Part shown: positions 26,473-34,799 of the stretch, one piece after another
Numbering within the stretch: the first letter of the stretch is position 1
Layout: every line of letters starts with the position of its first letter
Assembly (NCBI GenBank): GCA_022821275.1
Contig: JAJEDY010000017.1
Span: forward strand, 1 to 35,261
Direction: 5' to 3'
Length of the DNA: 35,261 bases
DNA from: Candidatus Latescibacterota bacterium
Lineage (GTDB): Bacteria > Latescibacterota > UBA2968
The notes under the pieces: model-generated
Seen by the model: the letters and a program-made list of their open reading frames with translations, nothing else
What the model was told of the DNA's origin: nothing
The model's database searches: none
Made by a program: the position numbers and the translations under genes

Positions 26473-28203
26473 ATGCAGGAAGGCAACAGCCGGGAAATGG
26501 ACGCGCTTTGGGGCGAAGATGTCATTGCGCTGCGCGCTGAAAATGCAGAACGGGGTCAGCTCTTTAATGATGGCAATTACGCCATGTTTATCCACTGGGG
26601 TCCATATGCCCAACTTGCCAACAAAGTCGATGGCAAAACGCACTACGGCATTGGCGAATGGATTATGAACCCACGCATGGCCAATATTCCGGTCGAGGAA
26701 TATATGGAAATGGCGAAAACCTTTAACCCCGTCAATTTTGATGCAACAGAAATAGCACAACTGGCCAAAGACGCGGGCATGAAATACATCATTATCACCA
26801 GCAAGCACCACGATGGGTTTGCCATGTATCGCTCAGCTTGCAACGACTTTAACATTGGTGCCGTCACCCAATTTAATCGCGACCCCATGAAAGAACTCGC
26901 CGGGGCATGTAAAAAACTCGGTCTCGGATTTGGATTCTACTACTCTCACAATCAGGACTGGACTTTTCCAGGTGGTGCAAACGGGCCAGGCACAGATGCC
27001 GATGGCAACCCGGCTACCTTTGACGATTATTTTGTCAAAAAATGCCTGCCACAGGTCGAAGAAATCACCAGCGAGTACGGGCCTATCGAACTCATCTGGT
27101 TTGACACACCCGGGCAAATGCCCAAAAAGTACATTGAGCAACTCATCGAAGTCGTGCGCAAAAATCAACCCCATGCGCTCGTTTCAGGCCGCGCCGGGCA
27201 CGGGCTGGGCGACTACAAGACGCTGGGTGATATGGATGTGCCAACCACCAATGTTGAAGGTATGTGGGAAAGTGTCGATACCACCAACGACTCCTGGGCT
27301 TTTGCCTGGTACGATGAATACTGGAAAACACCCGGAGAAATTCTTCGTCGCCTGATCTCCTGTGTTGCCAGAGGGGGCACTTATATGCTCAACATAGGCC
27401 CCCGTGGTGACGGTTCAATACCCGAAAGAGCTGCCCGCACTTTACGTGCTGCTGGCGAATGGATCAAGCGCTATCCCCAGGTCGTCTATGGCACCGATGC
27501 ATCACCCTGGCAACAGGCCCTGCCCTGGGGAGATGTGACGGTAAAAGACAACACGCTCTTTCTCAGCATTTTCAACTGGCCTGCCTCTGGCACACTTTAT
27601 CTGCCAGGCCTCAAAACAGAAATCGAATCTGCATCCCTCCTCGATGGCGATCGTTCTACACCTGTCACTTTTAGTAAAAAACACGGCTGGACCTGCTTTG
27701 AGCTATTGCCACAGGCACCCGAGAACCTGGTTTCAGTTCTTGAAGTCAAACTCAAAGGCACACCAAAAGCCGATTCGACCTGGGCAATTGATCCCGAAAT
27801 AGAGACCGAAACTTTTTCAGAAGCTGCGGCCGTTGAAAGTGCCACATTGGAAAATCAACGCTGGATGGAAAAATTTGGAGAATGGAAACACGTCAGCCGT
27901 GTCCATAAATGGACGTCTGAAGGCAAAGCGACCTGGACGGTCAATGTTCTTGCACCTGGAGACTACATCGTAGATCTCACCTATTCAGGTGAAGGGCGTC
28001 TCGTTTGGGGGGTGACTATTGAAAATGGCGAACACATTCAGAATCAGCAAAACTCGTCGCATAACTACCAGCGTTTTCCCATCGGCTGGATTAACTTTCC
28101 CGGGCCGGGTACTTACAAAATCAGCGTTTCCTGTCTCGAAGGCGATTTGAGCAAAGCCAGTCTAAAATCGATTCACTTCACTCCTGTTCACAATATTCTC
28201 TAA
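26473..28203 (+). CDS. GH29 alpha-L-fucosidase
   Basis: This 576-residue retaining glycosidase releases alpha-L-fucose. The barrel shows FIHWGPYA (His41-Trp42), SKHHDGFAMY (110-119), FGFYYSHNQDW and ELIWFDTPG, with Asp211 as the nucleophile. The C-terminal region (~370-576) contains two beta-rich modules, the second ending LKSIHFTPV, as in bacterial GH29 enzymes. No signal peptide is visible, so it may act on imported oligosaccharides. AGGAAAGGGA precedes the ATG. After the TAA the same frame stays open for a further 57 residues. Upstream genes are isomerase and Gfo/Idh, downstream a sulfatase, consistent with sulfated fucoside breakdown. Confidence 0.93.
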   Translation: MQEGNSREMDALWGEDVIALRAENAERGQLFNDGNYAMFIHWGPYAQLANKVDGKTHYGIGEWIMNPRMANIPVEEYMEMAKTFNPVNFDATEIAQLAKDAGMKYIIITSKHHDGFAMYRSACNDFNIGAVTQFNRDPMKELAGACKKLGLGFGFYYSHNQDWTFPGGANGPGTDADGNPATFDDYFVKKCLPQVEEITSEYGPIELIWFDTPGQMPKKYIEQLIEVVRKNQPHALVSGRAGHGLGDYKTLGDMDVPTTNVEGMWESVDTTNDSWAFAWYDEYWKTPGEILRRLISCVARGGTYMLNIGPRGDGSIPERAARTLRAAGEWIKRYPQVVYGTDASPWQQALPWGDVTVKDNTLFLSIFNWPASGTLYLPGLKTEIESASLLDGDRSTPVTFSKKHGWTCFELLPQAPENLVSVLEVKLKGTPKADSTWAIDPEIETETFSEAAAVESATLENQRWMEKFGEWKHVSRVHKWTSEGKATWTVNVLAPGDYIVDLTYSGEGRLVWGVTIENGEHIQNQQNSSHNYQRFPIGWINFPGPGTYKISVSCLEGDLSKASLKSIHFTPVHNIL

Positions 28204-28377
28204 ATCCATTGGACCTCTGAAGAAATAACTGTGGATAGCAAACTGAAAAAATACGAACTTGAGTACGAACATGCCGTCCAATCGGTCAGAAACGTCCGCT
28301 TCTCTTTTATCTTCAGCGACCGTCATTCAGAGATCATTCTCGACCAGATTGAACTGCGTGGCCGAAGACCTGAATAA
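28204..28377 (+). other. In-frame extension after the GH29 stop codon
   Basis: The fucosidase frame continues after its TAA for 57 sense codons to a second TAA at 28375-28377. The text includes YELEYEHAVQSVRNVRFSFI and ends ILDQIELRGRRPE, which has the alternating pattern of a terminal beta-sandwich strand. It may be the remains of a longer C-terminus, or readthrough product. A GTG at 28231 has no ribosome site, so an independent gene is unlikely. Confidence 0.4.
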
Positions 28378-29003
28378 GCAAAGGAGACGGTCTTTATGTC
28401 GGCTTTAAAAAAAACCAATATCGTTTTTATTCTCGCCGATGACATGGCTGTTTGGGCGGCGGGTTGTTATGGCAATGCAGAAATTCGAACGCCAAACCTC
28501 GACCGTATGGCGGCAACAGGCGTGCGGTTTGAGAATTTCTTTGTGACGATTCCGGTGTGTTCGGCCAGCCGGGCTTCTTTTTTTACCGGGCGGATTCCGT
28601 CTCAGCACGGCGTTCACGATTTTATTGGGGGTCAAGTCAATTTTGGGCCTGCAGGACAGAGTTTTCTCGACGACGAAGTTTGTTATACAAATGTTTTGGC
28701 TGACAATGGGTGGACATGTGGCCTGTCGGGCAAATGGCATTTGGGCAATTCGTCTCTTCCGCAATGTGGATTTTCTCACTGGTTTGCGCATCCGGGTGGG
28801 GCGGGTGATTATAATGATCAGATAATGATACGCGATGGTGTGACAGGGGTTGTGCCCGGTTATGTGACGCATGTGATTACGGATGATGCGCTTGATTATA
28901 TCGATGCTCATGCAGAAGATGAAAACCCATTTTATCTGAGTGTTCATTATACTGCGCCACACGCGCCGTGGATCGGTCATCCTCAGGATATTGTGGATTC
29001 TTA

Positions 29004-29931
29004 GAAGTTGTTTTAAAAATGCTTTGCTTAAGCGATTCTGTTGAGTAAGAGGTAAATCATAACAATGTGAATAAATGCTTCACTGTTGTCAGTCAAGTCC
29101 TCATAATCCTTTGATAGACGGCGAAAATTTAATAACCAGGCAAAGGTGCGCTCAACGACCCAACGGCGCTTGGCGACCTGGAATCCCTCACCTTTAGGCT
29201 TAACAACCTCAAGATCAATTTTATACGTGCGCTTCCTATCAGCGACCCATTCCTTGAGGTCATCGCCGCGATAGCCGCCATCAACCCACAGCTTGCGTAA
29301 GCGTGTTGTTCCTTGCTCAAAATACTGATTCAGCAGATGCTTGAGGCCGTCACGATCTTGGAGATTGGCAGGTGAGACAAAGGCGTTGATCACCAGGCCG
29401 AGGGTATCGACAAGCAGGTGGCGTTTGCGTCCATTGACATTTTTGCCCGCATCGTAACCCTTTGATTCTCCTTGTGTTGCACTCTTGACACTTTGACTAT
29501 CAATGCAGCCTGCCGATGCAGTAGCTTTGCGTCCTTGCCGTTTTCTCTCTTTTCGTGAAAGTGCCTGTTGCACACGCTCAAAGACGCCTTGTTCGCGCCA
29601 GTTGTTGAAATAGCCATACACGGTTTGCCAGCAGCCAAAGGTATGAGGCAGCATGCGCCATTGGCAGCCGGTCTTCGTCAGATACAGGATGCCATCAAAC
29701 ACGTTCCGCAAATTGACAGGGGGACGTCCACGCCTGCCTTTTCGCCATTTGCGCTTGGGCAGGCGTGGGATCAGCAGTTGCCATTGCGCTTCGGTGACAT
29801 TTGTCGGATATTGTCTTGGCGTATTCATCGCATGTCCTTTCTTTTTAAGGTTTTTGGATACCCTAAATTTGGACTGATGAATACGCTTTTTCAACTCTTT
29901 TCTCACCTCATTATATTTTTAAAACAGCTTC
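29004..29931 (-). mobile_element. Complete IS5-family insertion sequence (928 bp)
   Basis: Terminal inverted repeats of 17 bp with one mismatch are GAAGTTGTTTTAAAAAT (29004-29020) and, on the other strand, GAAGCTGTTTTAAAAAT (29931-29915). A TTA target duplication flanks it (29001-29003 and 29932-29934). A T-N-A duplication is known for the ISL2 group of IS5. It holds one transposase gene and interrupts the sulfatase. A diverged partial copy lies at 1545-1764. Confidence 0.92.
29028..29828 (-). CDS. IS5-family DDE transposase
   Basis: This 266-residue transposase has catalytic residues Asp110 (CIDSQSVK), Asp183 (WVDGGYRGD) and Glu226 (VVERTFAWL), spaced as in IS5 enzymes. GYDAGKNVNGRKRHLLVDT (125-142 region) is the family signature before the first conserved block. 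The N-terminal helix-turn-helix-like part starts NVTEAQWQLLIPRLPKRKWR. The start at 29828 follows AAGGACA at a good spacing. The frame is open further to 29906, but that part lies in the element's leader. It appears intact and potentially active. Confidence 0.95.
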   Translation of the reverse strand: MNTPRQYPTNVTEAQWQLLIPRLPKRKWRKGRRGRPPVNLRNVFDGILYLTKTGCQWRMLPHTFGCWQTVYGYFNNWREQGVFERVQQALSRKERKRQGRKATASAGCIDSQSVKSATQGESKGYDAGKNVNGRKRHLLVDTLGLVINAFVSPANLQDRDGLKHLLNQYFEQGTTRLRKLWVDGGYRGDDLKEWVADRKRTYKIDLEVVKPKGEGFQVAKRRWVVERTFAWLLNFRRLSKDYEDLTDNSEAFIHIVMIYLLLNRIA

Positions 29932-30797
29932 TTATGATGACTGTGCTTTTGAGACGTGCCCACAGGAACCCCTCCATCCGTGGGCAAAGGTGCCTGAGGA
30001 TGATGCAGACCTGCCAGCCCGGTCAATGAGAGGGCTGAGCAATAACCTGGGGCAGCGCGAAAGTTTGAAGGGATATTTTGCGGCGGTAACCGCGATGGAT
30101 CTGGATGTGGGGCGGATTTTGGACAAGCTGGAAGAAAAGGGTTTGCGCGAAAATACGCTTGTGGTGTTTACCTCTGACAATGGGTATTCGTGCGGACAAC
30201 ATGGTTTTTGGGGTAAAGGCAATGGAACTGATCCGGTGAATATGTATGAGAGTTCGATTAAGGTGCCTTTCCTGGCTACGCACCCGGGTGTGATTCCAGA
30301 AGGCACGGTGCAATCGGCGATGGCTTCGGCTTATGATGTTTTGCCTACGCTTTTGGACTATGTTGATCTTCCGCTTCCCGATGCGAATTTGCCAGGACAA
30401 TCGTTCCTTTCCGTGTTGAAAAATGAACGTGCAAAGGGTCGTGACAGTGTTGTCATTTACGATGAGTATGGTTATTGCAGGATGATTCGGACCGCCAGGT
30501 GGAAATACATCCATCGTTATCCAGATGGACCAAATGAGCTTTACGATGTTGTGAATGACCCCGATGATCGCAACAATTTAATTGATGACTCGGCACAGGC
30601 TGATCGCGTGAAAGATCTCAAAGAAGAGATGGAAACGTGGTTTAAGAAATACGTGGTTCCAGATATCGATGGCCGGATATACAATGTGACAGGTTCTGGC
30701 CAGTTGCGGCCTGTGGGTAGAAAATGGGAAGATGGGAAAGAACCTTTTGCAGGGGCTGTCAGGTAGCGACCATCAATAATCAGGATACCAGTGAGAA

Positions 30798-32018
30798 ATG
30801 AGTGAGATTGAGTTCAGGCGAGCGATGGTGGGGGATGTGGAGGCGGTCCTTCGCGTAATGGCGCAGGCGTTTGGGAGGGCGCCGGGGGCGGAGAAGTATG
30901 AGCGCGACAAGGAGAGAATTACGAGGGAGACTGACGCGCATTGGGTGCTTGTGCGAGCGGGGGAGATCGTCGGGGCGGCGCATGTTCGGCGGGAGGAGAT
31001 TCAGGTGGGGCAGGCGGTTGTGGCCAAGGCGGATGTGGGGGAGGTGTGTATTGCGCCGAGTTGTCAGGGGGAGGGGCTTGGAACGGCGTTGATGAAGATG
31101 GTGGTGGGGCAGTTGAAGGCGGACGGATATCCCCTGTCGCGATTGGGTGGGTATCGGCGGTTCTACGAGCGGTTCGGGTGGGTGCCATTTCCGCGGGGCT
31201 ACATCGACTTCGCGCTGCGGGGATTGACGTCGCGTGGTGGGTTCACCGATCCGGTGAGCTACCTGGACAGGCCGGAGGAGGATGCGCGGGGCGTACGACG
31301 GACGTCGGGATGTGGCGGCGTGCGAGGCGCTTTACGCGGCGTTTAATGCGGGGCGGACAGGGGCTGAGCCGGCGCGGTCGTTCGGGGCGGGCGCAGGGAA
31401 TCCGTGGCGAGTGGTATATGAGAAGGGCGAAGCGGTCCGGGCCTATGTTTTCGCTTCACAGAACGCGCCGCCTCATACGCGGTTTTCGTCGGCAGTGTCG
31501 ATCTCCGACGGGCGTGCGATCAGGATGATACGCAGCCGCTTGGCGCAACGCTGCGATACGTTCTGCGTCAGGCGGCGATCGCGGGGGCGGAATCGGTCAG
31601 GGCGCGGCTACCGCTGGATCCGTCGCTCTACGATCTGTATCGGGATTCGAGCTGTGGGTTCGTGCCGTCGCTTTGGCAGTCGTCGGAAGGCGGGAACATG
31701 CTGCAGGTGCTGAGTCTGAGGGGACTGCTTGAGGCGATTGCGCCGGAACTGACGGAGCGGCTGCGGACGGCGAAACAGGCGACGGGCGAGGTTGGTCTTC
31801 GCGTGCGGGGAGAGACGGTTGGATTGGCGTGGGATGGGGGGCGGTTGACGGTGGGAGAAGGGAAAAGGGATTGGGTGGAGGTCGGGCAGGATGGGGTGAT
31901 GAAGATGGTGCTGGGATTGGTGCCGGTGGAGCAGGTCGTGGCAGGAGAGAGGGTGGATGTGGCTATGCTGAGGGCGGCGTTTCCGGTGCAGGGGACTGCG
32001 ACGGGGGTTTGGGGGTGA
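30798..32018 (+). pseudogene. Eis-like GNAT/SCP2 acetyltransferase with two frameshifts
   Basis: Three overlapping pieces in frames 0, +1, 0 make one ~405-residue protein. The first piece has a GNAT core, VCIAPSCQGEGLGTALMKM, with the motif A Q-G-E-G-L-G. It then reads DRPEED before the frame changes near 31282 (GAYDGRRDVAACEALYAAFN). It changes back near 31530, giving QPLGATLRYVLRQAAIAGAE and the C-terminal sterol-carrier-like part ending ATGVWG. Length and order match Eis-type acetyltransferases (two GNAT domains, then SCP2-like). The two shifts compensate, so a sequencing error, a recoding event or a true double mutation is possible. The strand is unusually G-rich. Confidence 0.7.
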
Positions 32019-32073
32019 ATCCGATACAGGGAAAGCGCCCCAGATACACAACATCACCAAACGAGAGATCAGT

Positions 32074-32946
32074 ATGTCATCAAACATTCACTTTGCTATG
32101 GGCGGCGCCATTTTTGGAGCTTTCACGACTGAATCCGTGGAACTGATTGCTAAGCACGGTCTGCCGGGCGTCGAACCTTACCGCAGCGGACTGATCGCCT
32201 GGCTCGACGACCCGCAAGCGCTGAAGGCCCGCCTCGACGAACACGGTATTCGGCTCATTACCGCCTCAAACGGCGGCCCCGGTCAGTCTATGGAATTCAT
32301 TGATCGGTCAAAACGTCGTGAAACAATCGCCGACCACGTCGCTTTCTGCCGCGATTTCCTGAAGATCTTCGGCTGCACGCACTTCAAGATCAACATGGGT
32401 AGCCGCCCGCAGAGCGGAACAACCGCGGATGACATTAAAGCAATCGCGGAAACTGTGTCAGAACTCGGCAAGCGAACGCTTGAGATGGGGGTGACGATCG
32501 CGCCACACCCACATATCTGGGGGCCGATCGAGCGGCCGGAGGAGGTTCGCGCCCTTCTTGATCAGACCGACCCAGATGTCGTGTCCTGGATTCCCGATAC
32601 CGCACAGATCAACCTCGGCGGAGGCGATCCCGTTCAGCTCATTGACGATTATTACGACCGACTGGCTGCCGTCCATTGGAAGGATTCAAAGGCGTCGTAT
32701 CGCGGTTATACTGGCCCGACACCGACGAAGGAGATGCACGCGGAGGAGATTCTGTACAAAGATCTGGGGTCCGGTGGTGTCGCTCACCCTGCGATTTGGG
32801 CCATGCTGAATGAGCGAGGCTACGACGGATGGATCACGCTCGATCTCGATCCCCCGCGTCCCAACGAAGGCGAAGGTTCAGTCGATGACAAAATTGGGAT
32901 CAACTGCAGGTATTTGATGGAAACATTGAAAGTTTCTCACCTTTAG
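32074..32946 (+). CDS. Sugar phosphate isomerase/epimerase-family protein (IolE-like)
   Basis: This 290-residue TIM-barrel protein is of the xylose-isomerase-like superfamily. TIAPHPHIWG, SWIPDTAQINLGGGDP (metal-binding Asp/His strand), and AVHWKDSK (His-Trp-Lys-Asp) are the motifs seen in inosose dehydratases and related sugar isomerases, and ITLDLDPPRP carries the last acidic ligand position. It is cytoplasmic. The function could be dehydration or epimerisation of a cyclitol or sugar acid, with the exact substrate unknown. The ribosome site GAGAGA lies six bases upstream. It stands 55 bases after the Eis-like relic and may have its own promoter. Confidence 0.88.
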   Translation: MSSNIHFAMGGAIFGAFTTESVELIAKHGLPGVEPYRSGLIAWLDDPQALKARLDEHGIRLITASNGGPGQSMEFIDRSKRRETIADHVAFCRDFLKIFGCTHFKINMGSRPQSGTTADDIKAIAETVSELGKRTLEMGVTIAPHPHIWGPIERPEEVRALLDQTDPDVVSWIPDTAQINLGGGDPVQLIDDYYDRLAAVHWKDSKASYRGYTGPTPTKEMHAEEILYKDLGSGGVAHPAIWAMLNERGYDGWITLDLDPPRPNEGEGSVDDKIGINCRYLMETLKVSHL

Positions 32947-33238
32947 TGCGCCGACTCCGATAGGGTTGAAGAACATGGTCTGACTTTATCGAGGGAGAAA
33001 ACAGGTTTACCGTATTTAATTTGTTTTGTTATCCCTTTTTGTCTTTGTTTAGATACCTTATGGTCCTGCTGTTACAAACCCCCCAAGCATTGCAGACGCT
33101 GATCGGCGCCGAGCGGGATTGCGGCACCGGCTTCCAGCAGCTTGCCAACGCATTTGCTTTCCCGTATCCATGAAGTAGCCAAAGAAAAACGGCTTCTATT
33201 GCCAGGCTCTATTGGCGATGCCACAATAGGAGATCACC
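32947..33238. other. Intergenic stretch with no recognised gene
   Basis: 292 bases. The first half is AT-rich, with a TTTAATTTGTTTTGTTAT tract. A 37-codon open frame at 33060-33173 (MVLLLQTPQALQTLIGAERD start) lacks a ribosome site and resembles nothing I know. Near the end AGGAG (33226 on) serves the ATPase gene. No hairpin terminator is evident after the isomerase. Confidence 0.5.
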
Positions 33239-34483
33239 ATGCTCAAGAAACTGACCGTCCGAAATTTCAAGTCTCTCAACGACGTCACGGTAGAGTTACC
33301 ACGTCTATCGGTTCTGTTTGGCCCCAACGCCGTGGGTAAAAGCAATCTGCTTGATGCTATCCAGACTCTTTCAAGGATGGGTAACACACCCTCATTATCC
33401 GAAGCACTTGGGGGATCGTTCCCAGTACGTGGCTACCCCTTTGAAGCGTTCTCTTTCGCTCCAGAAGGGTTGCCTGCACTGATTCAGAAAGGATTTGCAC
33501 GGTTTACGTTAGAGGCCGATCTGACTACTGGTGGAGAGAATTATCGGTATCGTATTGAGCCGCAAATTGATCTCAAATCGGGCCAACTTAGCGTTACTGA
33601 CGAATATCTAACTCAACTTGATGTTTACGGAAGACCGAAGGGAACCGCAGCTATTGAGTGCCTGGGAGCACATCTCCATATCCGCGCCCAAGACAAAACA
33701 GATTATATACGGCAGGAACTGGTTGGCTTGAACCACTCGATTTTGTCAGACCGAAGTCTGGGACCCACGGCATACCCCTGGCTAGAGCAAGTTCGCAATG
33801 AGTTGCTGAACTGGCGCACCTACTATTTCGAGCCACGGATGAAAATGCGGGATGAGCAATCTCCTGCCGACGTGTTCGACATAGGCATTCACGGGGAGTA
33901 CATTGCATCATTTCTGTACAAGCTTCGAGCAGAATACCCCAAGTATTTTGATGCTGTCTTACGAACATTACGCTCAATCGTACCAAGTATTGAGACGCTG
34001 AACGTCGAATTGGACGAACGACGCGGTACGCTAAATCTGTCAATTCGACAGGGAGGCATAGAGTACTCTTCTCGAGTCTTATCTGAAGGAACATTGAGAG
34101 TCCTCGCACTTTGCGCCATGGCTGTTAATCCCTGGAGCGGCTCTCTCGTAGCATTGGAGGAACCAGAAAATGGTGTTCATCCGCGCCAGATCGATCTGAT
34201 TGCTCAACTTCTGTTCTCTATAACTGAACAGTATCAGTGTCAGGTTGTAGTCACGACACACTCACCGCTATTTGTTGATGCAATCCTGAAGGTAAAGCGA
34301 GAAGCAGAATCAAGCGATATTGGCCTCTTCAGTGTTCGTCTTACGGCACAGGGGACAGTAGTCAAGCCTTTTGATGTTACAGGTCAGTTGTTTCGGGATC
34401 AAGAAATCGCGGAGGCACTTGCGAAACAGACAGAAGACGGCATGTTTGAAAGTTTGATATTGCGGGGGCTTATTGATGAGTAA
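33239..34483 (+). CDS. OLD/RecF-like AAA-family ATPase
   Basis: This 414-residue ABC-type ATPase is of the AAA_21/OLD group. Walker A is GPNAVGKSN (28-36) after the opening KKLTVRNFKSLNDV. The signature motif is LSEGT (281-285), Walker B is SLVALEEPENGVHP (302-315), and the switch His341 is in TTHSP. The insert between (residues ~60-240) lacks coiled coils. There is no nuclease domain of its own, so it would need a partner. AGGAG lies seven bases before the ATG. The next ORF overlaps its end by eight bases. Such pairs (ATPase plus a small TOPRIM or nuclease protein) are common in phage defence, but this pair's function is inferred only from layout. Confidence 0.9.
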   Translation: MLKKLTVRNFKSLNDVTVELPRLSVLFGPNAVGKSNLLDAIQTLSRMGNTPSLSEALGGSFPVRGYPFEAFSFAPEGLPALIQKGFARFTLEADLTTGGENYRYRIEPQIDLKSGQLSVTDEYLTQLDVYGRPKGTAAIECLGAHLHIRAQDKTDYIRQELVGLNHSILSDRSLGPTAYPWLEQVRNELLNWRTYYFEPRMKMRDEQSPADVFDIGIHGEYIASFLYKLRAEYPKYFDAVLRTLRSIVPSIETLNVELDERRGTLNLSIRQGGIEYSSRVLSEGTLRVLALCAMAVNPWSGSLVALEEPENGVHPRQIDLIAQLLFSITEQYQCQVVVTTHSPLFVDAILKVKREAESSDIGLFSVRLTAQGTVVKPFDVTGQLFRDQEIAEALAKQTEDGMFESLILRGLIDE

Positions 34484-34658
34484 TCAGGTTATAGTTGATC
34501 TCTTCGTCGAAGACCGCGCACACGAAAGTTTTTTGGAACCACTGTTGATGCGAATTGCTCGAGAACAAGATATCGCAATAGAGATACGCGTACGTTCTGC
34601 CAGAGGGGGCCACGGCCGTGCAATTGCAGAGTTTGAGCTTTATCAAAAATTCGTCTGA
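34476..34658 (+). CDS. Short partner ORF of the ATPase (possibly truncated TOPRIM-like protein)
   Basis: This 60-residue product starts at an ATG overlapping the ATPase stop, the usual sign of translational coupling. VIVDLFVEDRAHESFLEPLL resembles the first strand and acidic residues of TOPRIM/DUF4276-type proteins found beside OLD-like ATPases. Those are normally ~150-220 residues, so this one lacks most of the fold and its catalytic DxD region. It ends QKFV seventeen bases before an inverted-repeat-bounded AT-rich segment, which suggests truncation by insertion or deletion. The family assignment is weak. Confidence 0.5.
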   Translation: MSNQVIVDLFVEDRAHESFLEPLLMRIAREQDIAIEIRVRSARGGHGRAIAEFELYQKFV

Positions 34659-34725
34659 CGGATCTGGCAATTAGGGCTCTGTTACAAAGAATCAAACCGG
34701 GTTTTGAATCAGTAAGTTTTTGGTC

Positions 34726-34754
34726 TTGATACGTGAACTAACGTGTAGTATAAT
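34726..34754 (+). promoter_or_regulatory. Consensus-like sigma70 promoter
   Basis: TTGATA and TATAAT separated by exactly 17 bases, about 45 bases before the ATG at 34800. It is the best promoter match in the window and is placed to drive the following gene. Confidence 0.75.
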
Positions 34755-34799
34755 ATATTCGTAAATTGTCGTGATCTTTAACCTTTTGATGGGTGATTT

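Larger units (their letters stand above)
28396..30766 (+). pseudogene. Sulfatase interrupted by an IS5-family element
   Basis: The first part (28396-29004, 202 residues) has Asp15-Asp16, the signature CSASRASFFTGR (Cys55, an Ala in place of Pro, as in anaerobic-type C-x-A-x-R sulfatases), LSGKWHLGNSS and HYTAPHAPW. It ends HPQDIVDS at a TAG made by the insertion. The second part resumes in frame from 29933 as YDDCAFETCPQEPL, with VVFTSDNGYSCGQH and the C-terminal YDVVNDPDDRNN. Removing the element and one TTA copy restores a ~480-residue enzyme with every catalytic residue, so inactivation is recent. AAGGAG precedes the ATG. It belonged to the fucosidase group. Confidence 0.93.

Noticed and set aside
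30941-31528. Gly-rich 195-codon ORF
   Set aside because: Low-complexity product of the G-rich strand in the wrong frame of the Eis-like gene.
33060-33173. 37-codon ORF in the intergenic region
   Set aside because: No ribosome site, no similarity recognised, and it ends well before the ATPase start.
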